A DNA stretch of 64,000 bases, from contig CAWJNE010000023.1 of NCBI GenBank assembly GCA_963844175.1, forward strand, positions 186,001 to 250,000, in the 5' to 3' direction. The notes beneath the pieces are model-generated. The model did no database searches. It saw only the letters and a program-made list of their open reading frames with translations, and was not told the origin of the DNA. Each line of letters begins with the position of its first letter. The first letter of the stretch is position 1. The stretch is from JALZMG01 sp963844175. GTDB taxonomy: Bacteria > Actinomycetota > Acidimicrobiia > Acidimicrobiales > Ilumatobacteraceae. Position numbers and translations under genes: made by a program. Positions 55,322-63,806 of this stretch are shown here, in pieces.

Positions 55322-55528
55322 TCGTTACTCCCGTTCGCTCGCACACTCGGGCCCACAGGCGGACTTCACCTGGAACGCTCACTCACACCGTGACGGTAGC
55401 CAGCGCTCCACAGCAGGGCCCGGTCCGGAACGTCTGCCCCGCGCAATTCGCCGGGTTGGAGTACGCTGCACGCACCTCACGACCGGGACAATCCCGTCCC
55501 GGTCAGTCAGAGGGGGAGAACACAACAG
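55322..55528 (+). other. Divergent promoter region between enoyl-CoA hydratase and the Liv-type binding protein
   Basis: 207 bases between the two divergent starts. TTGGAG at 55456 followed by TACGCT is a possible but poorly spaced promoter. GGGGGAG before the binding-protein ATG (about 10 bases) is the ribosome-binding site. No repeat family copy is seen here. Confidence 0.35.
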
Positions 55529-57043
55529 ATGAGAAGGACACGCGTACGACGCGCCGCTGCGGTGCTCGTCGGCCTGTCGCTCGTCGCAGCCGCCTGCGGT
55601 GGCGACGACGAGGGCGGCGACGACGCAACGACGACGGCCGCCGCCGGTGACGTCACCACGACCGCCGGCGATGCCACGACCACCGCCAGCGAGGGCACCA
55701 CCGAAGCGACCACGGGCGAGACCACCGAGGAGACCACGGCCGAGACGACCGAGGAGACCACGGAAGAGACCACGGAGGAGACGACCGAGGAGACGACGGA
55801 AGAGACCACGGAGGGCTCCACCGAGGAGTCCACCGACGGATCCGCCGCCGGAGGCGGCGCGACCGAGCAGGCCGCGCCGTCGTGCACCGGCGAGGCTGAT
55901 GGCGTGCTGAGCATCGCCACCGTGCTGCCGGAGACCGGCAACCTGGCCTTCCTCGGACCACCCGAGTTCGCCGGCGCCGAGTTGGCCGTCCAGGACATCA
56001 ACGCCGCTGGCGGCGTGCTCGGAGCGGACGTCACCCTCGATCAGGGCGACTCCGGCGACACGTCGACCGACATCGCCAACCAGACCGTCGACCGCCAGCT
56101 CGCTGCCGGCGCCGACGTGTTCATCGGTGCGGCATCCTCCGGTGTGTCGTTCACGTTCATCGACAAGCTGGTCGAGAACTGCAAGATCCACTTCTCGCCG
56201 GCCAACACGTCGCCGGACTTCACCGACTACGACGACGACGACCTGTACTTCCGTACGGCGCCGTCCGACGTGCTGCAGGGCCGGGTGCTGGCCGACCTCA
56301 TGATCGAGGACGGGATCACCAACGCCACGTTCATCGCCCTCCAGGACCCATACGGCGAAGGCCTGCTGCGGTTCTCGAGCGAGCCGTTCGAGGAGCAGGG
56401 CGGCGAGATCGTCGACTCGTTCACGTACGACCCCAACGCCGACAACTTCGGCCCCGAGGTCGAGCGGATCGTCAGCGGTGATCCCGAGGCGCTGGTGCTG
56501 ATCGGCTTCGAGGAGTCGGCCCAGATCCTGACCACGCTCTTCGAGTCCGGCTTCACCGCCGACCAGAAGGCGATCTACCTGGTCGACGGCAACGTCGGCA
56601 ACGCGCTCGGCGAGCAGCTGCCCCCGGGGTCGCTGGTCGGCGTGAAGGGCACGTTGCCCCAGGCCGAGCTGCAGGAAGATTTCCGCACCCGCCTCCTCGA
56701 GGTGGATCCCGCGCTGATCGACTTCAGCTACGCCGCCGAGACCTACGACGCGATCACCATCACGGCGCTCGCCGCCGAGGTCGCTGGGTCCGACGACCCG
56801 GCGCTGATCGCCGCGGAGATCAACGGCGTGACCCGCGACGGCACGGCCTGCACCACCTTCGAGGAGTGCAAGGGGCTCATCGAGGCCGGTGACGACATCG
56901 ACTACGACGGCCCGGCCGGCCCGATGACGTTCGGTCCGGAAGGTGAGCCGACGGAGGCCAGCTTCGCCATCCTCAGCTACGACGAGGCCAACCTGGCCGT
57001 CGGCGGCGAGGTGGCCACCGAGTACCGCTTCGCTCAGATCTAG
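55529..57043 (+). CDS. livK: Liv-type ABC transporter substrate-binding lipoprotein
   Basis: 504 residues, ATG start. Lipoprotein signal LVAAACGG (lipobox Cys near residue 22), then a roughly 90-residue Thr/Glu/Ala low-complexity linker with TTEE repeats, and the periplasmic-binding type I domain (about 115-504): IATVLPETGNLAFLGPPEFAGAELAVQDINAAGG, GDSGDTSTDIANQTVDRQLAAGADVFIGA and FSYAAETYDAITITALA. It captures branched-chain amino acids or a related ligand at the cell surface. Convergent with the livFGMH genes across a strong terminator. Confidence 0.9.
   Translation: MRRTRVRRAAAVLVGLSLVAAACGGDDEGGDDATTTAAAGDVTTTAGDATTTASEGTTEATTGETTEETTAETTEETTEETTEETTEETTEETTEGSTEESTDGSAAGGGATEQAAPSCTGEADGVLSIATVLPETGNLAFLGPPEFAGAELAVQDINAAGGVLGADVTLDQGDSGDTSTDIANQTVDRQLAAGADVFIGAASSGVSFTFIDKLVENCKIHFSPANTSPDFTDYDDDDLYFRTAPSDVLQGRVLADLMIEDGITNATFIALQDPYGEGLLRFSSEPFEEQGGEIVDSFTYDPNADNFGPEVERIVSGDPEALVLIGFEESAQILTTLFESGFTADQKAIYLVDGNVGNALGEQLPPGSLVGVKGTLPQAELQEDFRTRLLEVDPALIDFSYAAETYDAITITALAAEVAGSDDPALIAAEINGVTRDGTACTTFEECKGLIEAGDDIDYDGPAGPMTFGPEGEPTEASFAILSYDEANLAVGGEVATEYRFAQI
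55715..55816 (+). repeat. Thr-Thr-Glu-Glu coding minisatellite in livK
   Basis: Repeating 12-base unit of type ACC ACG GAG GAG with synonymous variation (ACG/ACC, GAG/GAA). Encodes about seven TTEE units in the lipoprotein linker. The variation of third positions suggests selection on the peptide rather than recent slippage. Confidence 0.7.
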
Positions 57044-57063
57044 GAGCGACCACTCAGTCGGAG

Positions 57064-57091
57064 ACGGGGCCGCCCTTCGGGGCGGCCCCGT
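57064..57091. terminator. Rho-independent terminator, TTCG loop
   Basis: GGGGCCGCCC, TTCG loop, GGGCGGCCCC (57066-57089) extended by A-C/G-T pairs at the base, followed by TTCCCGTTCTT. It lies 20 bases after livK and before the convergent livF end. Confidence 0.9.
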
Positions 57092-57140
57092 TCCCGTTCT
57101 TGATGGCCTCGGTCGCTCCGAAGACTCCGCTCCTCGGCCT

Positions 57141-57165
57141 GGGCCGGGCCAGGCCGGCCTGACCA
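57141..57165. repeat. GGCCGG-rich palindrome, family D, copy 2
   Basis: Contains the perfect palindrome CAGGCCGGCCTG and matches 12257-12281 at 22 of 25 positions. Non-coding, between convergent livK and livF. Confidence 0.5.
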
Positions 57166-57226
57166 TCCATCGTCACTGCGGGCACGAACGCTCGGGGACT
57201 ACCGCCCAAGTGTCGCTGCTCGCCGG

Positions 57227-57994
57227 TCAGCGGGCCTTGGCGAGCGTGCCGAGGTACAGCTCGATGACCTTGGCGTCGGTCAGCAGCTCCCGGCCGGTGC
57301 CGGTGTAGGCGTTGCGGCCCTGGTCGAGGACGTACCCCCGGTCGCAGATCGAGAGGCAGCGGGCGGCGTTCTGCTCGACCATGATGATCGACACGCCGGC
57401 GTCGTTGACCTGCTCGACGCGCTCGAACACCTGGTCCTGGAGCACCGGCGACAGCCCTGCCGACGGCTCGTCGAGCAGCAGCACCTTGGGCTCCATCATC
57501 AGCGCTCGACCCATCGCCAGCATCTGGCGCTCGCCGCCCGACAGGGAGCCGGCCCGCTGGCTGATCCGCTCCCCCAGCCGGGGGAACAGCGACACGACCC
57601 AGTCCCGGCGCTCGCCGAGTCCGCCTTTGCGCAGATAGCCGCCCATCTCGAGGTTCTCGCTGACGGTCAGCGAGGGGAAGACGTTGTTGATCTGCGGGAC
57701 GTAGCCGATGCCTCGGGCGACCAGCACGTTGGCCTTGCGCCCGGTGATGTCGTCACCCTGGTAGGTGACGGTGCCCGAGCGGACCGAGATCAACCCGAAC
57801 AGCGCCTTGAGCATCGTCGACTTGCCGGCGCCGTTCGGCCCGATGATCCCGATCAGCTCGCCGCTGGCGACCTCGAGGCTGCAGCCGCGCAGGATGTCGA
57901 CCTCGGGGACGTAGCCGGCGACGATGTCGTCGACATGGACCAGCAGGTCGGCGCTCGGGGCCTCCGCCGGCGCATCCGTCACGACGTCACTCAC
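57227..57994 (-). CDS. livF: Liv-type ABC transporter ATP-binding protein LivF
   Basis: 255 residues, GTG start. Walker A IGPNGAGKSTMLKAL, Q-loop YVPQINNVFPSLTV, signature LSGGERQMLAMGRAL, Walker B VLLLDEPSAGLSPVL, switch His in IIMVEQNAARC replaced by the Gln-Asn typical for LivF. One of two ATPases driving import. Overlaps livG by 8 bases. Confidence 0.95.
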   Translation of the reverse strand: MSDVVTDAPAEAPSADLLVHVDDIVAGYVPEVDILRGCSLEVASGELIGIIGPNGAGKSTMLKALFGLISVRSGTVTYQGDDITGRKANVLVARGIGYVPQINNVFPSLTVSENLEMGGYLRKGGLGERRDWVVSLFPRLGERISQRAGSLSGGERQMLAMGRALMMEPKVLLLDEPSAGLSPVLQDQVFERVEQVNDAGVSIIMVEQNAARCLSICDRGYVLDQGRNAYTGTGRELLTDAKVIELYLGTLAKAR

Positions 57995-59003
57995 GCCCGT
58001 CCTCCTCGTCGACCCGGCGCTCCACCTGGGCGCGGCGTTCCTCCTCGAGCTGGCGCAGCTCGTCGGCGTCGGGCACGTGCCCGGTGATGATCTCCTCGGT
58101 CAGCGCCGAGTGCGACGATCCGAGGTAGGCGTCGATGACGGCCTGGTTGGAGCCGATGGCGTCCGCTGGACCCTCGGCGATGATCACACCCTCGGCCATC
58201 ACGACGACCCAGTCGCTGATGTCGCGCACGACGTCCATGTCGTGCTCGACGAACATCACGGTGATCCCCTCGGCGCGCAGTCGCTTCACGTGAGCGAGCA
58301 GGGACTGCGTCAGGGCCGGGTTCACCCCGGCCATCGGCTCGTCGAGCATGATCAGCTTCGGGTCAGCCATCATCGAGCGGGCCATCTCGAGCAGCTTGCG
58401 CTGGCCGCCCGACAGCGCGCCGGCGAACTCGTCCTTCATGTGGACCATGTTGAAGCGTTCGAGCACCTCGACGGCGCGGGTCCGCACGCCGGCCTCCTGG
58501 CCCCGCCAGCCCTGCAGCAGCCCGCGCCACATCGACTCACCGGTCTGGTGCTGGGCGGCCAGCATCATGTTGTCGAGCACGGACATCTTGGCGAGCACCT
58601 TGGTCAGCTGGAACGTGCGGACCATCCCCTTGGCGGCGAGCGTGTACGACGGCTGACCGGTCGCCATCTCGCCCTCGAAGTCCACGCGCCCGGCGTCGGG
58701 CTTGTCGAAGCCGGTCAGGAGGTTGAAGAACGTCGTCTTGCCGGCGCCGTTGGGGCCGATCAGCGCCGTGATCGCGCCACGTTGCACCTCGAGGTGGTCG
58801 ACGGACACGGCCTGGATGCCCCCGAACGAGCGGCGCACGCTGTCGGCGACCAGGATCGGGTCGGGCTTGGCGGAGCCGGGGGCCGGATCGACGCGGTCGA
58901 AGGCGCCGAGGGCCGGGTTGTCCCACGCCTCCACGCGCAGGGCAGCCGCACCGCCCCCGCCGGCCGTGCGGCCGAACTCGCTGTCAGTGTCACCGGCGGG
59001 CAT
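57987..59003 (-). CDS. livG: Liv-type ABC transporter ATP-binding protein LivG
   Basis: 338 residues, ATG start. A non-homologous Gly/Ala/Asp-rich extension (about 1-45) precedes the ATPase: Walker A IGPNGAGKTTFFNLL, KGMVRTFQLTKVLAKMSVLDNMMLA, signature LSGGQRKLLEMARSM, Walker B LIMLDEPMAGVNP, switch VMFVEHDMDVV. A charged C-terminal tail (EEERRAQVERRVDEEDGRE) is also unusual. Overlaps livM by 14 bases. Confidence 0.95.
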   Translation of the reverse strand: MPAGDTDSEFGRTAGGGGAAALRVEAWDNPALGAFDRVDPAPGSAKPDPILVADSVRRSFGGIQAVSVDHLEVQRGAITALIGPNGAGKTTFFNLLTGFDKPDAGRVDFEGEMATGQPSYTLAAKGMVRTFQLTKVLAKMSVLDNMMLAAQHQTGESMWRGLLQGWRGQEAGVRTRAVEVLERFNMVHMKDEFAGALSGGQRKLLEMARSMMADPKLIMLDEPMAGVNPALTQSLLAHVKRLRAEGITVMFVEHDMDVVRDISDWVVVMAEGVIIAEGPADAIGSNQAVIDAYLGSSHSALTEEIITGHVPDADELRQLEEERRAQVERRVDEEDGRE

Positions 59004-60003
59004 CGATGGCGATCTCTCGCTTGTCGCCGAAGATGCCCTGCGGGCGGAACACCATCAGCAGCACCAGCAGCAGGCCGACGAGCATGAAGCGCACCTGGCC
59101 GATCTGCACGTTGTCCATGATGGTGTCCGGGATGTACTCCTCCCCCACCAGCTGGCGGAGGATGTTGTCGGTGAAGGCGAGGATCATCCAGAAGATCGCC
59201 GACCCGATGACCGGGCCCCACACCCGTCCGAGTCCGCCCATGATCGCTGCCGTCAGCGCGAAGAACGTCACGGGGGTCGAGTAGTTGTCCGGCTGCACGG
59301 AGTTGTTGGAGATGGCGAAGAACATTCCAGCGATGGACCCGAACGTGCCGCCCAGGATCAGCGACTGCATCTTGAACCGGAAGACGTTCTTGCCGAGCGC
59401 GCGGGCGGCGTCCTCGTCCTCTCGGATCGACTTGAGGACGCGGCCCCATGGGCTGTTGACGAGCAGCCACATCACCAGCACGGAGATCAGGATCAGCGCC
59501 GCACCGACCATGAGCTCCCACAGGTCGGCGCCGGAGAACTCGAAGTTGAGCTTTCCGAACAGCTGCCCGCCGTACTGCTGCGACGGGTTCAGTGGGCTCC
59601 ATTCCTGGAACTCGTTGGCGAAGCCGTTGAGGCCGTTCGATCCACCGGTCACGTCGCGCAGCACGGCGGCGCGCACGATGATGCGGATGATCTCGCCCGC
59701 GGCGATGGTGACGATCGCCAGGTAGTCAGCGCGCAATCGCAGCGTCGGCGCACCGAGCAGCAGCGCGAGCACGACGCCGGCGGCGAGTCCGGCGAGGATC
59801 CCGGCCCACAGCGGCCAGCCGTAGGTGTAGGTCGTGATGCCGAGGCCGTAGGCCCCGGCGGCCATGAAACCGACCTGCCCGAAGTTGAGCAGCCCGGTGT
59901 ACCCGAAGTGCAGGTTGAGGCCGATGGCGGCGAGGGCGTAGATGATCGCGCTGGCGCTGATCCCGGCGCGCAGCGTGTTGGAGATGATCGCCCACCAGTC
60001 CAC
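58990..60003 (-). CDS. livM: Liv-type ABC transporter permease LivM
   Basis: 337 residues, GTG start. About eight to ten membrane helices; GLNLHFGYTGLLNFGQVGFMAAGAYG and LGAPTLRLRADYLAIVTIAAGEIIRI are family signatures, and RVLKSIREDEDAARALGKNVFRFKMQ is the cytoplasmic ATPase-coupling loop. Partner of LivH in the membrane channel. Confidence 0.94.
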   Translation of the reverse strand: MDWWAIISNTLRAGISASAIIYALAAIGLNLHFGYTGLLNFGQVGFMAAGAYGLGITTYTYGWPLWAGILAGLAAGVVLALLLGAPTLRLRADYLAIVTIAAGEIIRIIVRAAVLRDVTGGSNGLNGFANEFQEWSPLNPSQQYGGQLFGKLNFEFSGADLWELMVGAALILISVLVMWLLVNSPWGRVLKSIREDEDAARALGKNVFRFKMQSLILGGTFGSIAGMFFAISNNSVQPDNYSTPVTFFALTAAIMGGLGRVWGPVIGSAIFWMILAFTDNILRQLVGEEYIPDTIMDNVQIGQVRFMLVGLLLVLLMVFRPQGIFGDKREIAIDARR

Positions 60004-60007
60004 GGAG

Positions 60008-61360
60008 CTACCCGATCCGCTCTCGTCGACCGAACAGCCCCTGCGGGCGGATCATCAGGATGATGATCAGCACGAGCAGCGCGCCGACGTTGCGCAGCTC
60101 TGGGGCGAGGTAGAGCGTCGACATGTAGACGAGCACGCCGACGATCAGGCTGCCCGCCATCGCCCCGAAATCGGTGCCCAGGCCACCCAGCGTCACGCCG
60201 GCGAACACGAGCAGCAGGAGCTGCTGGCCCATCAGCCAGTTGACCTGCTCCGACAGGGCGACGAACACGCCACCGAGGGTGACCAGCACCCCGCCGAGGA
60301 ACCACACCGTGGTGATGATGCGGTTGACGTCGATGCCCGTCGAGGCGGCGAGGTCGCTGCTGTCGGACACGGCGCGCATCGCCTTGCCCAGCTTGGTCAG
60401 GCGCAACCCCATCCCCACCGCCACGAGCACCACGACGCTGAGCACGATGATCAGGACGTCCTTCGGCACCAACGACACCGGTCCCAACGTGACGAGGGCC
60501 TCGGTCTGCACGGCGTAGTCGTTGAACGGTCGCGAGCGGTCGCCGAACTGGTAGAGGATGGCGTAGCGCAGCAGGATGGCCAGCCCGATCGAGATGATCA
60601 TCATGGCGACCAGGCCGACGCCGCGCTTGCGCAAGGGTCGCCAGATCACCGCGTCGAGACCCGCGCCGAAGAAACCTCCGAGGATCATCGCCAGGATCAC
60701 GGCCGGGATCAGCTGGATGCCGAGCGTGACGTTGAAGAAGAAGGCGAACACCGCCCCCAGCGTGATCATCTCGGAGTGGGCGAAGTTGACGAGGCCGGTC
60801 GTGCCGTAGATGAGCGACAGCCCGACGGCGCACATGCCGATGATCAGGCCGTACTTGATGCCCTCGACGAGCAGGCGGGCGCCTCGGTCGAACGTGCTCG
60901 CTTCCTGCCGCCCTCCCCCGCCGGCATCGCCTTCGGCCAGGTTGAAGAGCACGTTGCGGCGCTGGTTGTCACCGACCCGGAGGGCCAGGGTGCCGCGATC
61001 CTCGTCGACCAGGGCGACGCCCTCGGGCAGGGTGTCGACCTGCAGCTCGATGGCGTAGTCGCCGCCGCTCGGCAGGTCGAAGGAGAACGCGCCCTCGGCG
61101 TCGGTGACCACCTCGCCGACCGGTTCGCCCAGCTCGACGACCTGGCGGCCATCCGGCGAGAGCTCGGCCTCGTAGATGATCAGGGTGACGCCCTCGGCCG
61201 GGAGCTTCTCCTCGGCTGCCTCGTCCTCGGCCTCGTAGGTCAGCGTCCCTTGGACACCGGCTCCGTCTTCCTGGGCGGCGGCGACGTCACCGAGGAAGAT
61301 GGCCAGCAACAGTCCGAGCAGCACGGCCACCAACGATCGAGATGATGCCGGTGCCCGCAT
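60008..61360 (-). CDS. livH: Liv-type ABC transporter permease LivH with secreted N-terminal beta-domain
   Basis: 450 residues, ATG start; ordinary LivH has about 290-300. An N-terminal signal-like helix (LVAVLLGLLLAIFLGDVAAAQ, about 9-30) leads into about 130 residues of extracellular beta-domain resembling carboxypeptidase-regulatory/SpaA folds (GVQGTLTYEAEDE, VTDAEGAFSFDLPSGGDYAIEL, RRNVLFNLAEGD). The permease follows (about 165-450): GIKYGLIIGMCAVGLSLIYGTTGLVNFAHSEMITLGA and SDSSDLAASTGIDVNRIITTVW. The fused domain may dock the binding lipoprotein; this is inference. Confidence 0.9.
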   Translation of the reverse strand: MRAPASSRSLVAVLLGLLLAIFLGDVAAAQEDGAGVQGTLTYEAEDEAAEEKLPAEGVTLIIYEAELSPDGRQVVELGEPVGEVVTDAEGAFSFDLPSGGDYAIELQVDTLPEGVALVDEDRGTLALRVGDNQRRNVLFNLAEGDAGGGGRQEASTFDRGARLLVEGIKYGLIIGMCAVGLSLIYGTTGLVNFAHSEMITLGAVFAFFFNVTLGIQLIPAVILAMILGGFFGAGLDAVIWRPLRKRGVGLVAMMIISIGLAILLRYAILYQFGDRSRPFNDYAVQTEALVTLGPVSLVPKDVLIIVLSVVVLVAVGMGLRLTKLGKAMRAVSDSSDLAASTGIDVNRIITTVWFLGGVLVTLGGVFVALSEQVNWLMGQQLLLLVFAGVTLGGLGTDFGAMAGSLIVGVLVYMSTLYLAPELRNVGALLVLIIILMIRPQGLFGRRERIG

Positions 61361-61416
61361 TGGCTGCGCACTCTAGGCGGTGCGGATCGACCGGGCGGGA
61401 AGTGCCGACGGATGGC

Positions 61417-61995
61417 TCAGTCCGGTAGGTCGTCGAGATCGACCTGCTGGATCACGTGCCGGCACGACGGCTCAGCGGCGAACGCCTCGTGCAGCGCGCG
61501 TCGCTCGTAGCGGGAGACGGCCGGCTCGGCGACGGACATCACCTTCTCGATGGCGTTGAAGAACTGCCCGACCCGCCCTTGCACGTCGGCGTCGGGCACC
61601 TTCGGGCCACTGGCCTCGAAGTCGGCACGCTCGCGAGCCAGCTCGGTCACGGCCAGCTCGGCGCCGTCGACGAGCTGGGTGTGCAGCGCGCCGGCCTCCG
61701 GCGCTTCGCCGAGCGCAAGCGACTCGACGTCGTTGCGATACGTGCGTGTCGCTGCGTCCGCCTCGTCGAAGCCGGCGATGAGGGCGGCGTACCGCTCATC
61801 CGGTGACTTGGCGCCGATGCCCGCCACCGCGGCGTTGGCCAGCCGGCCCAGGGTGTTGGTCTGGTCGCGCAGCGCGCCGCACATCGTCGCCGCAAGAGCG
61901 GTGGCGACGTCGTCCGGGGTACCCGAGTCGTCGCCGCCCGAGCACGCAGTGGCAGTGGCGACGAGCAGGACGGCGGCGGCGAGGCGGGCGCGCAC
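61417..61995 (-). CDS. Putative lipoprotein of unknown function
   Basis: 192 residues, GTG start at 61993-61995. Signal RLAAAVLLVATATACSGGDD with lipobox TAC (Cys near residue 19). The mature part is mostly helical (CGALRDQTNTLGRLANAAVAG, VGQFFNAIEKVMSVAEPAVSRYERRALHEAF) with CGA and CRHVI cysteines that could form a disulfide. Resembles small actinobacterial lipoproteins without known role. Placed 2 bases after the heme A synthase gene. Confidence 0.75.
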   Translation of the reverse strand: MRARLAAAVLLVATATACSGGDDSGTPDDVATALAATMCGALRDQTNTLGRLANAAVAGIGAKSPDERYAALIAGFDEADAATRTYRNDVESLALGEAPEAGALHTQLVDGAELAVTELARERADFEASGPKVPDADVQGRVGQFFNAIEKVMSVAEPAVSRYERRALHEAFAAEPSCRHVIQQVDLDDLPD

Positions 61996-61997
61996 GG

Positions 61998-62912
61998 TCA
62001 GACGGTGGCCGGGACCGGGTCGTCGGCGCGCTGCGCGGTGACCGGCACCGTGACCGCGGTGACGAGCCAGACGGTGGCCACCCAGAGGGCCGTCGCCCCA
62101 GCGACGTGGACGGCGACGAGCGCCGCCGGCACCTCGTTGAAGTACTGCGTGTACCCGACGGCCGCCTGCAGCAGGCCGATGAAGATCCAGGTGCCGAGCG
62201 GACCCTGCACGGTCCGGCGGTCCTCCGGGCGGCCGCGGATCACGATCGCCGTGGCGAGGGCGATGACGAGTGCGACGATCACCACGATGCCGTGCACCCG
62301 AGCGGCCGCGCCGACGGTGATGTCGAGCCGCTCCACGTCCTCGTCGCCGGCGTGCGGACCGGCGCCCGTCACGACGGTGCCGGTGACGATGGCGACGGCC
62401 GTCGCCGCAGCGAGCACCCAGAGCAGGCGGGTGGCCGTCGGGGTGGCCACCGGTCGCCGCCCGAGCGGGTCGTCCGGTTCTCCGGCCCGGCGCACGAGAA
62501 CGACAGCGTTGGCCACCAGCACCATCGACAGCAGCAGGTGTCCCTGTACGGCCATCGGGTGGAGGTCGACGAGCACCGTGATGCCGCCCAGCAGGACCTG
62601 GGCCAGGACGCCGGCGACCAGCCCGAGCGACAGCCACGTGAGGTCGCGCCGGCGCGGCGTGCGGCGCAGCGAGCCGAGCACCGCGGCGATCACGGCGAGG
62701 GCCACCAGCCCGGTGAACAGGCGGTTGACCTGCTCGATGGCGGCGTGGCCACTCGACACGTCGATCAGCCGCTCGTCGTTGCAGTTCGGCCAGTCGTCGC
62801 AGCCCAGCCCGGACCCGGTCAACCGTACGGCCGCCCCGCTGATCACGATGGCGATGAGCAGGACGAGCGCGACGACGGTGACCTGCCGGTACCGCTGCGG
62901 CGTGATTCGCAC
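61998..62912 (-). CDS. ctaA: Heme A synthase (CtaA/Cox15 family)
   Basis: 304 residues from the GTG at 62910-62912; an in-frame GTG at 62963 would add 17 non-conserved residues and cover a palindrome. Eight membrane helices; GAAVRLTGSGLGCDDWPNCNDE (paired Cys loop), SSGHAAIEQVNRLFTGL, VDLHPMAVQGHLLLS, AARVHGIVVIVAL and VAVHVAGATALWVATVWLV carry the haem-ligand histidines. It converts heme O to heme A for cytochrome oxidase. No ctaB or cox genes are in this window. Confidence 0.92.
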   Translation of the reverse strand: MRITPQRYRQVTVVALVLLIAIVISGAAVRLTGSGLGCDDWPNCNDERLIDVSSGHAAIEQVNRLFTGLVALAVIAAVLGSLRRTPRRRDLTWLSLGLVAGVLAQVLLGGITVLVDLHPMAVQGHLLLSMVLVANAVVLVRRAGEPDDPLGRRPVATPTATRLLWVLAAATAVAIVTGTVVTGAGPHAGDEDVERLDITVGAAARVHGIVVIVALVIALATAIVIRGRPEDRRTVQGPLGTWIFIGLLQAAVGYTQYFNEVPAALVAVHVAGATALWVATVWLVTAVTVPVTAQRADDPVPATV

Positions 62913-62948
62913 CCCGATGAGGCTAGGGCTCGGTGCTGACGAGGATCC

Positions 62949-62966
62949 GGGGTGGACGTCCACCCC
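62949..62966. repeat. Perfect 18-base palindrome GGGGTGGACGTCCACCCC
   Basis: Perfect self-complementary sequence between the SDR stop (63009) and the ctaA start (62912). The flank GAGGATCC just before it is shared with family A repeats (GAGGATCCGGGG), so it could be a distant relative. Could act as an operator for ctaA or a weak terminator. Confidence 0.6.
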
Positions 62967-63008
62967 GATCGCGCCGCGGGATCCGATCGGCCGCCCGCTG
63001 CGGCGTCG

Positions 63009-63806
63009 TCACGTGTGGCGGATCGACATGCCACCGTCGACGGGGATGACCGCCCCGTTGACGAAGCTGGAGGCCGGCAGGCACAGGTTCAACGTCATGT
63101 GGGCGACCTCCTCCGGATCGCCGTAGCGGCGCAGCGGCACCCGCCGGCGGGCGTACGTCTCCTTGTCGGCGTCGCTGATCGACGCCGTCATCCCCGTGGT
63201 GATCGGGCCCGGGCAGATGCAGTTGACGGTGACGCCGTGGCGGCCGAGCTCCACGGCGAAGCTCTTGGTCAGCCCGATCACGCCCGCCTTGGAGGCGGCG
63301 TAGGCGACCATCCCACCCGTCGTGACGATCGCCTCGGTGGAGGCGATGTTCACGATCCGCCCCTCGCCCCCGTCCATCAGGGACGGCAGCGCGGCGCGGA
63401 TGAGGTGGGCGTGGGCGCTGAGGTTGACGGCGATCGTGCGGTCCCAGCTGGTCATGAACTCGTCCTGGTCCTGGAACGCCGAGCTGAGGCTCGACACGCC
63501 GGCGTTGTTGACGAGCAGGTTCAGACCGCCGAGCCGGTCGACCACGGCGGCGACCAGGCCGTGCACGGCGCCGACGCTGCCGACGTCGGCGACGATGCCG
63601 ACTGCAGCGTCGGGTCCGTGGAGGTCGGTGATCTCGGTGACGACCTCGTCCACGGCGTGCTGACGGAGGTCGACGACGGCCACACGCGCTCCCTCGTCGG
63701 CGAAGAGCTGCGCCGTGGCCCGACCCATGCCGCTGGCTGCGCCGGTGACGAGCGCCCGCTTGCCGGCGATCGACCTCGAGCGGCTGGTCAGGCGCTCCCC
63801 GCTCAC
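63009..63806 (-). CDS. Short-chain dehydrogenase/reductase (SDR family)
   Basis: 265 residues, GTG start overlapping the LPXTG gene stop. NAD-binding TGAASGMGRATAQLF (TGxxxGxG, about 21-28), VDLRQ, NLLVNNAGVSSL (NNAG), VNIASTEAIVTTGGMVAYAASKAGVIG with catalytic Ser/Tyr/Lys (YAASK), and CPGPITTGM. Classical SDR fold, acting on an alcohol or ketone that is not identifiable. The C-terminal DGGMSIRHT is typical. Confidence 0.92.
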   Translation of the reverse strand: MSGERLTSRSRSIAGKRALVTGAASGMGRATAQLFADEGARVAVVDLRQHAVDEVVTEITDLHGPDAAVGIVADVGSVGAVHGLVAAVVDRLGGLNLLVNNAGVSSLSSAFQDQDEFMTSWDRTIAVNLSAHAHLIRAALPSLMDGGEGRIVNIASTEAIVTTGGMVAYAASKAGVIGLTKSFAVELGRHGVTVNCICPGPITTGMTASISDADKETYARRRVPLRRYGDPEEVAHMTLNLCLPASSFVNGAVIPVDGGMSIRHT

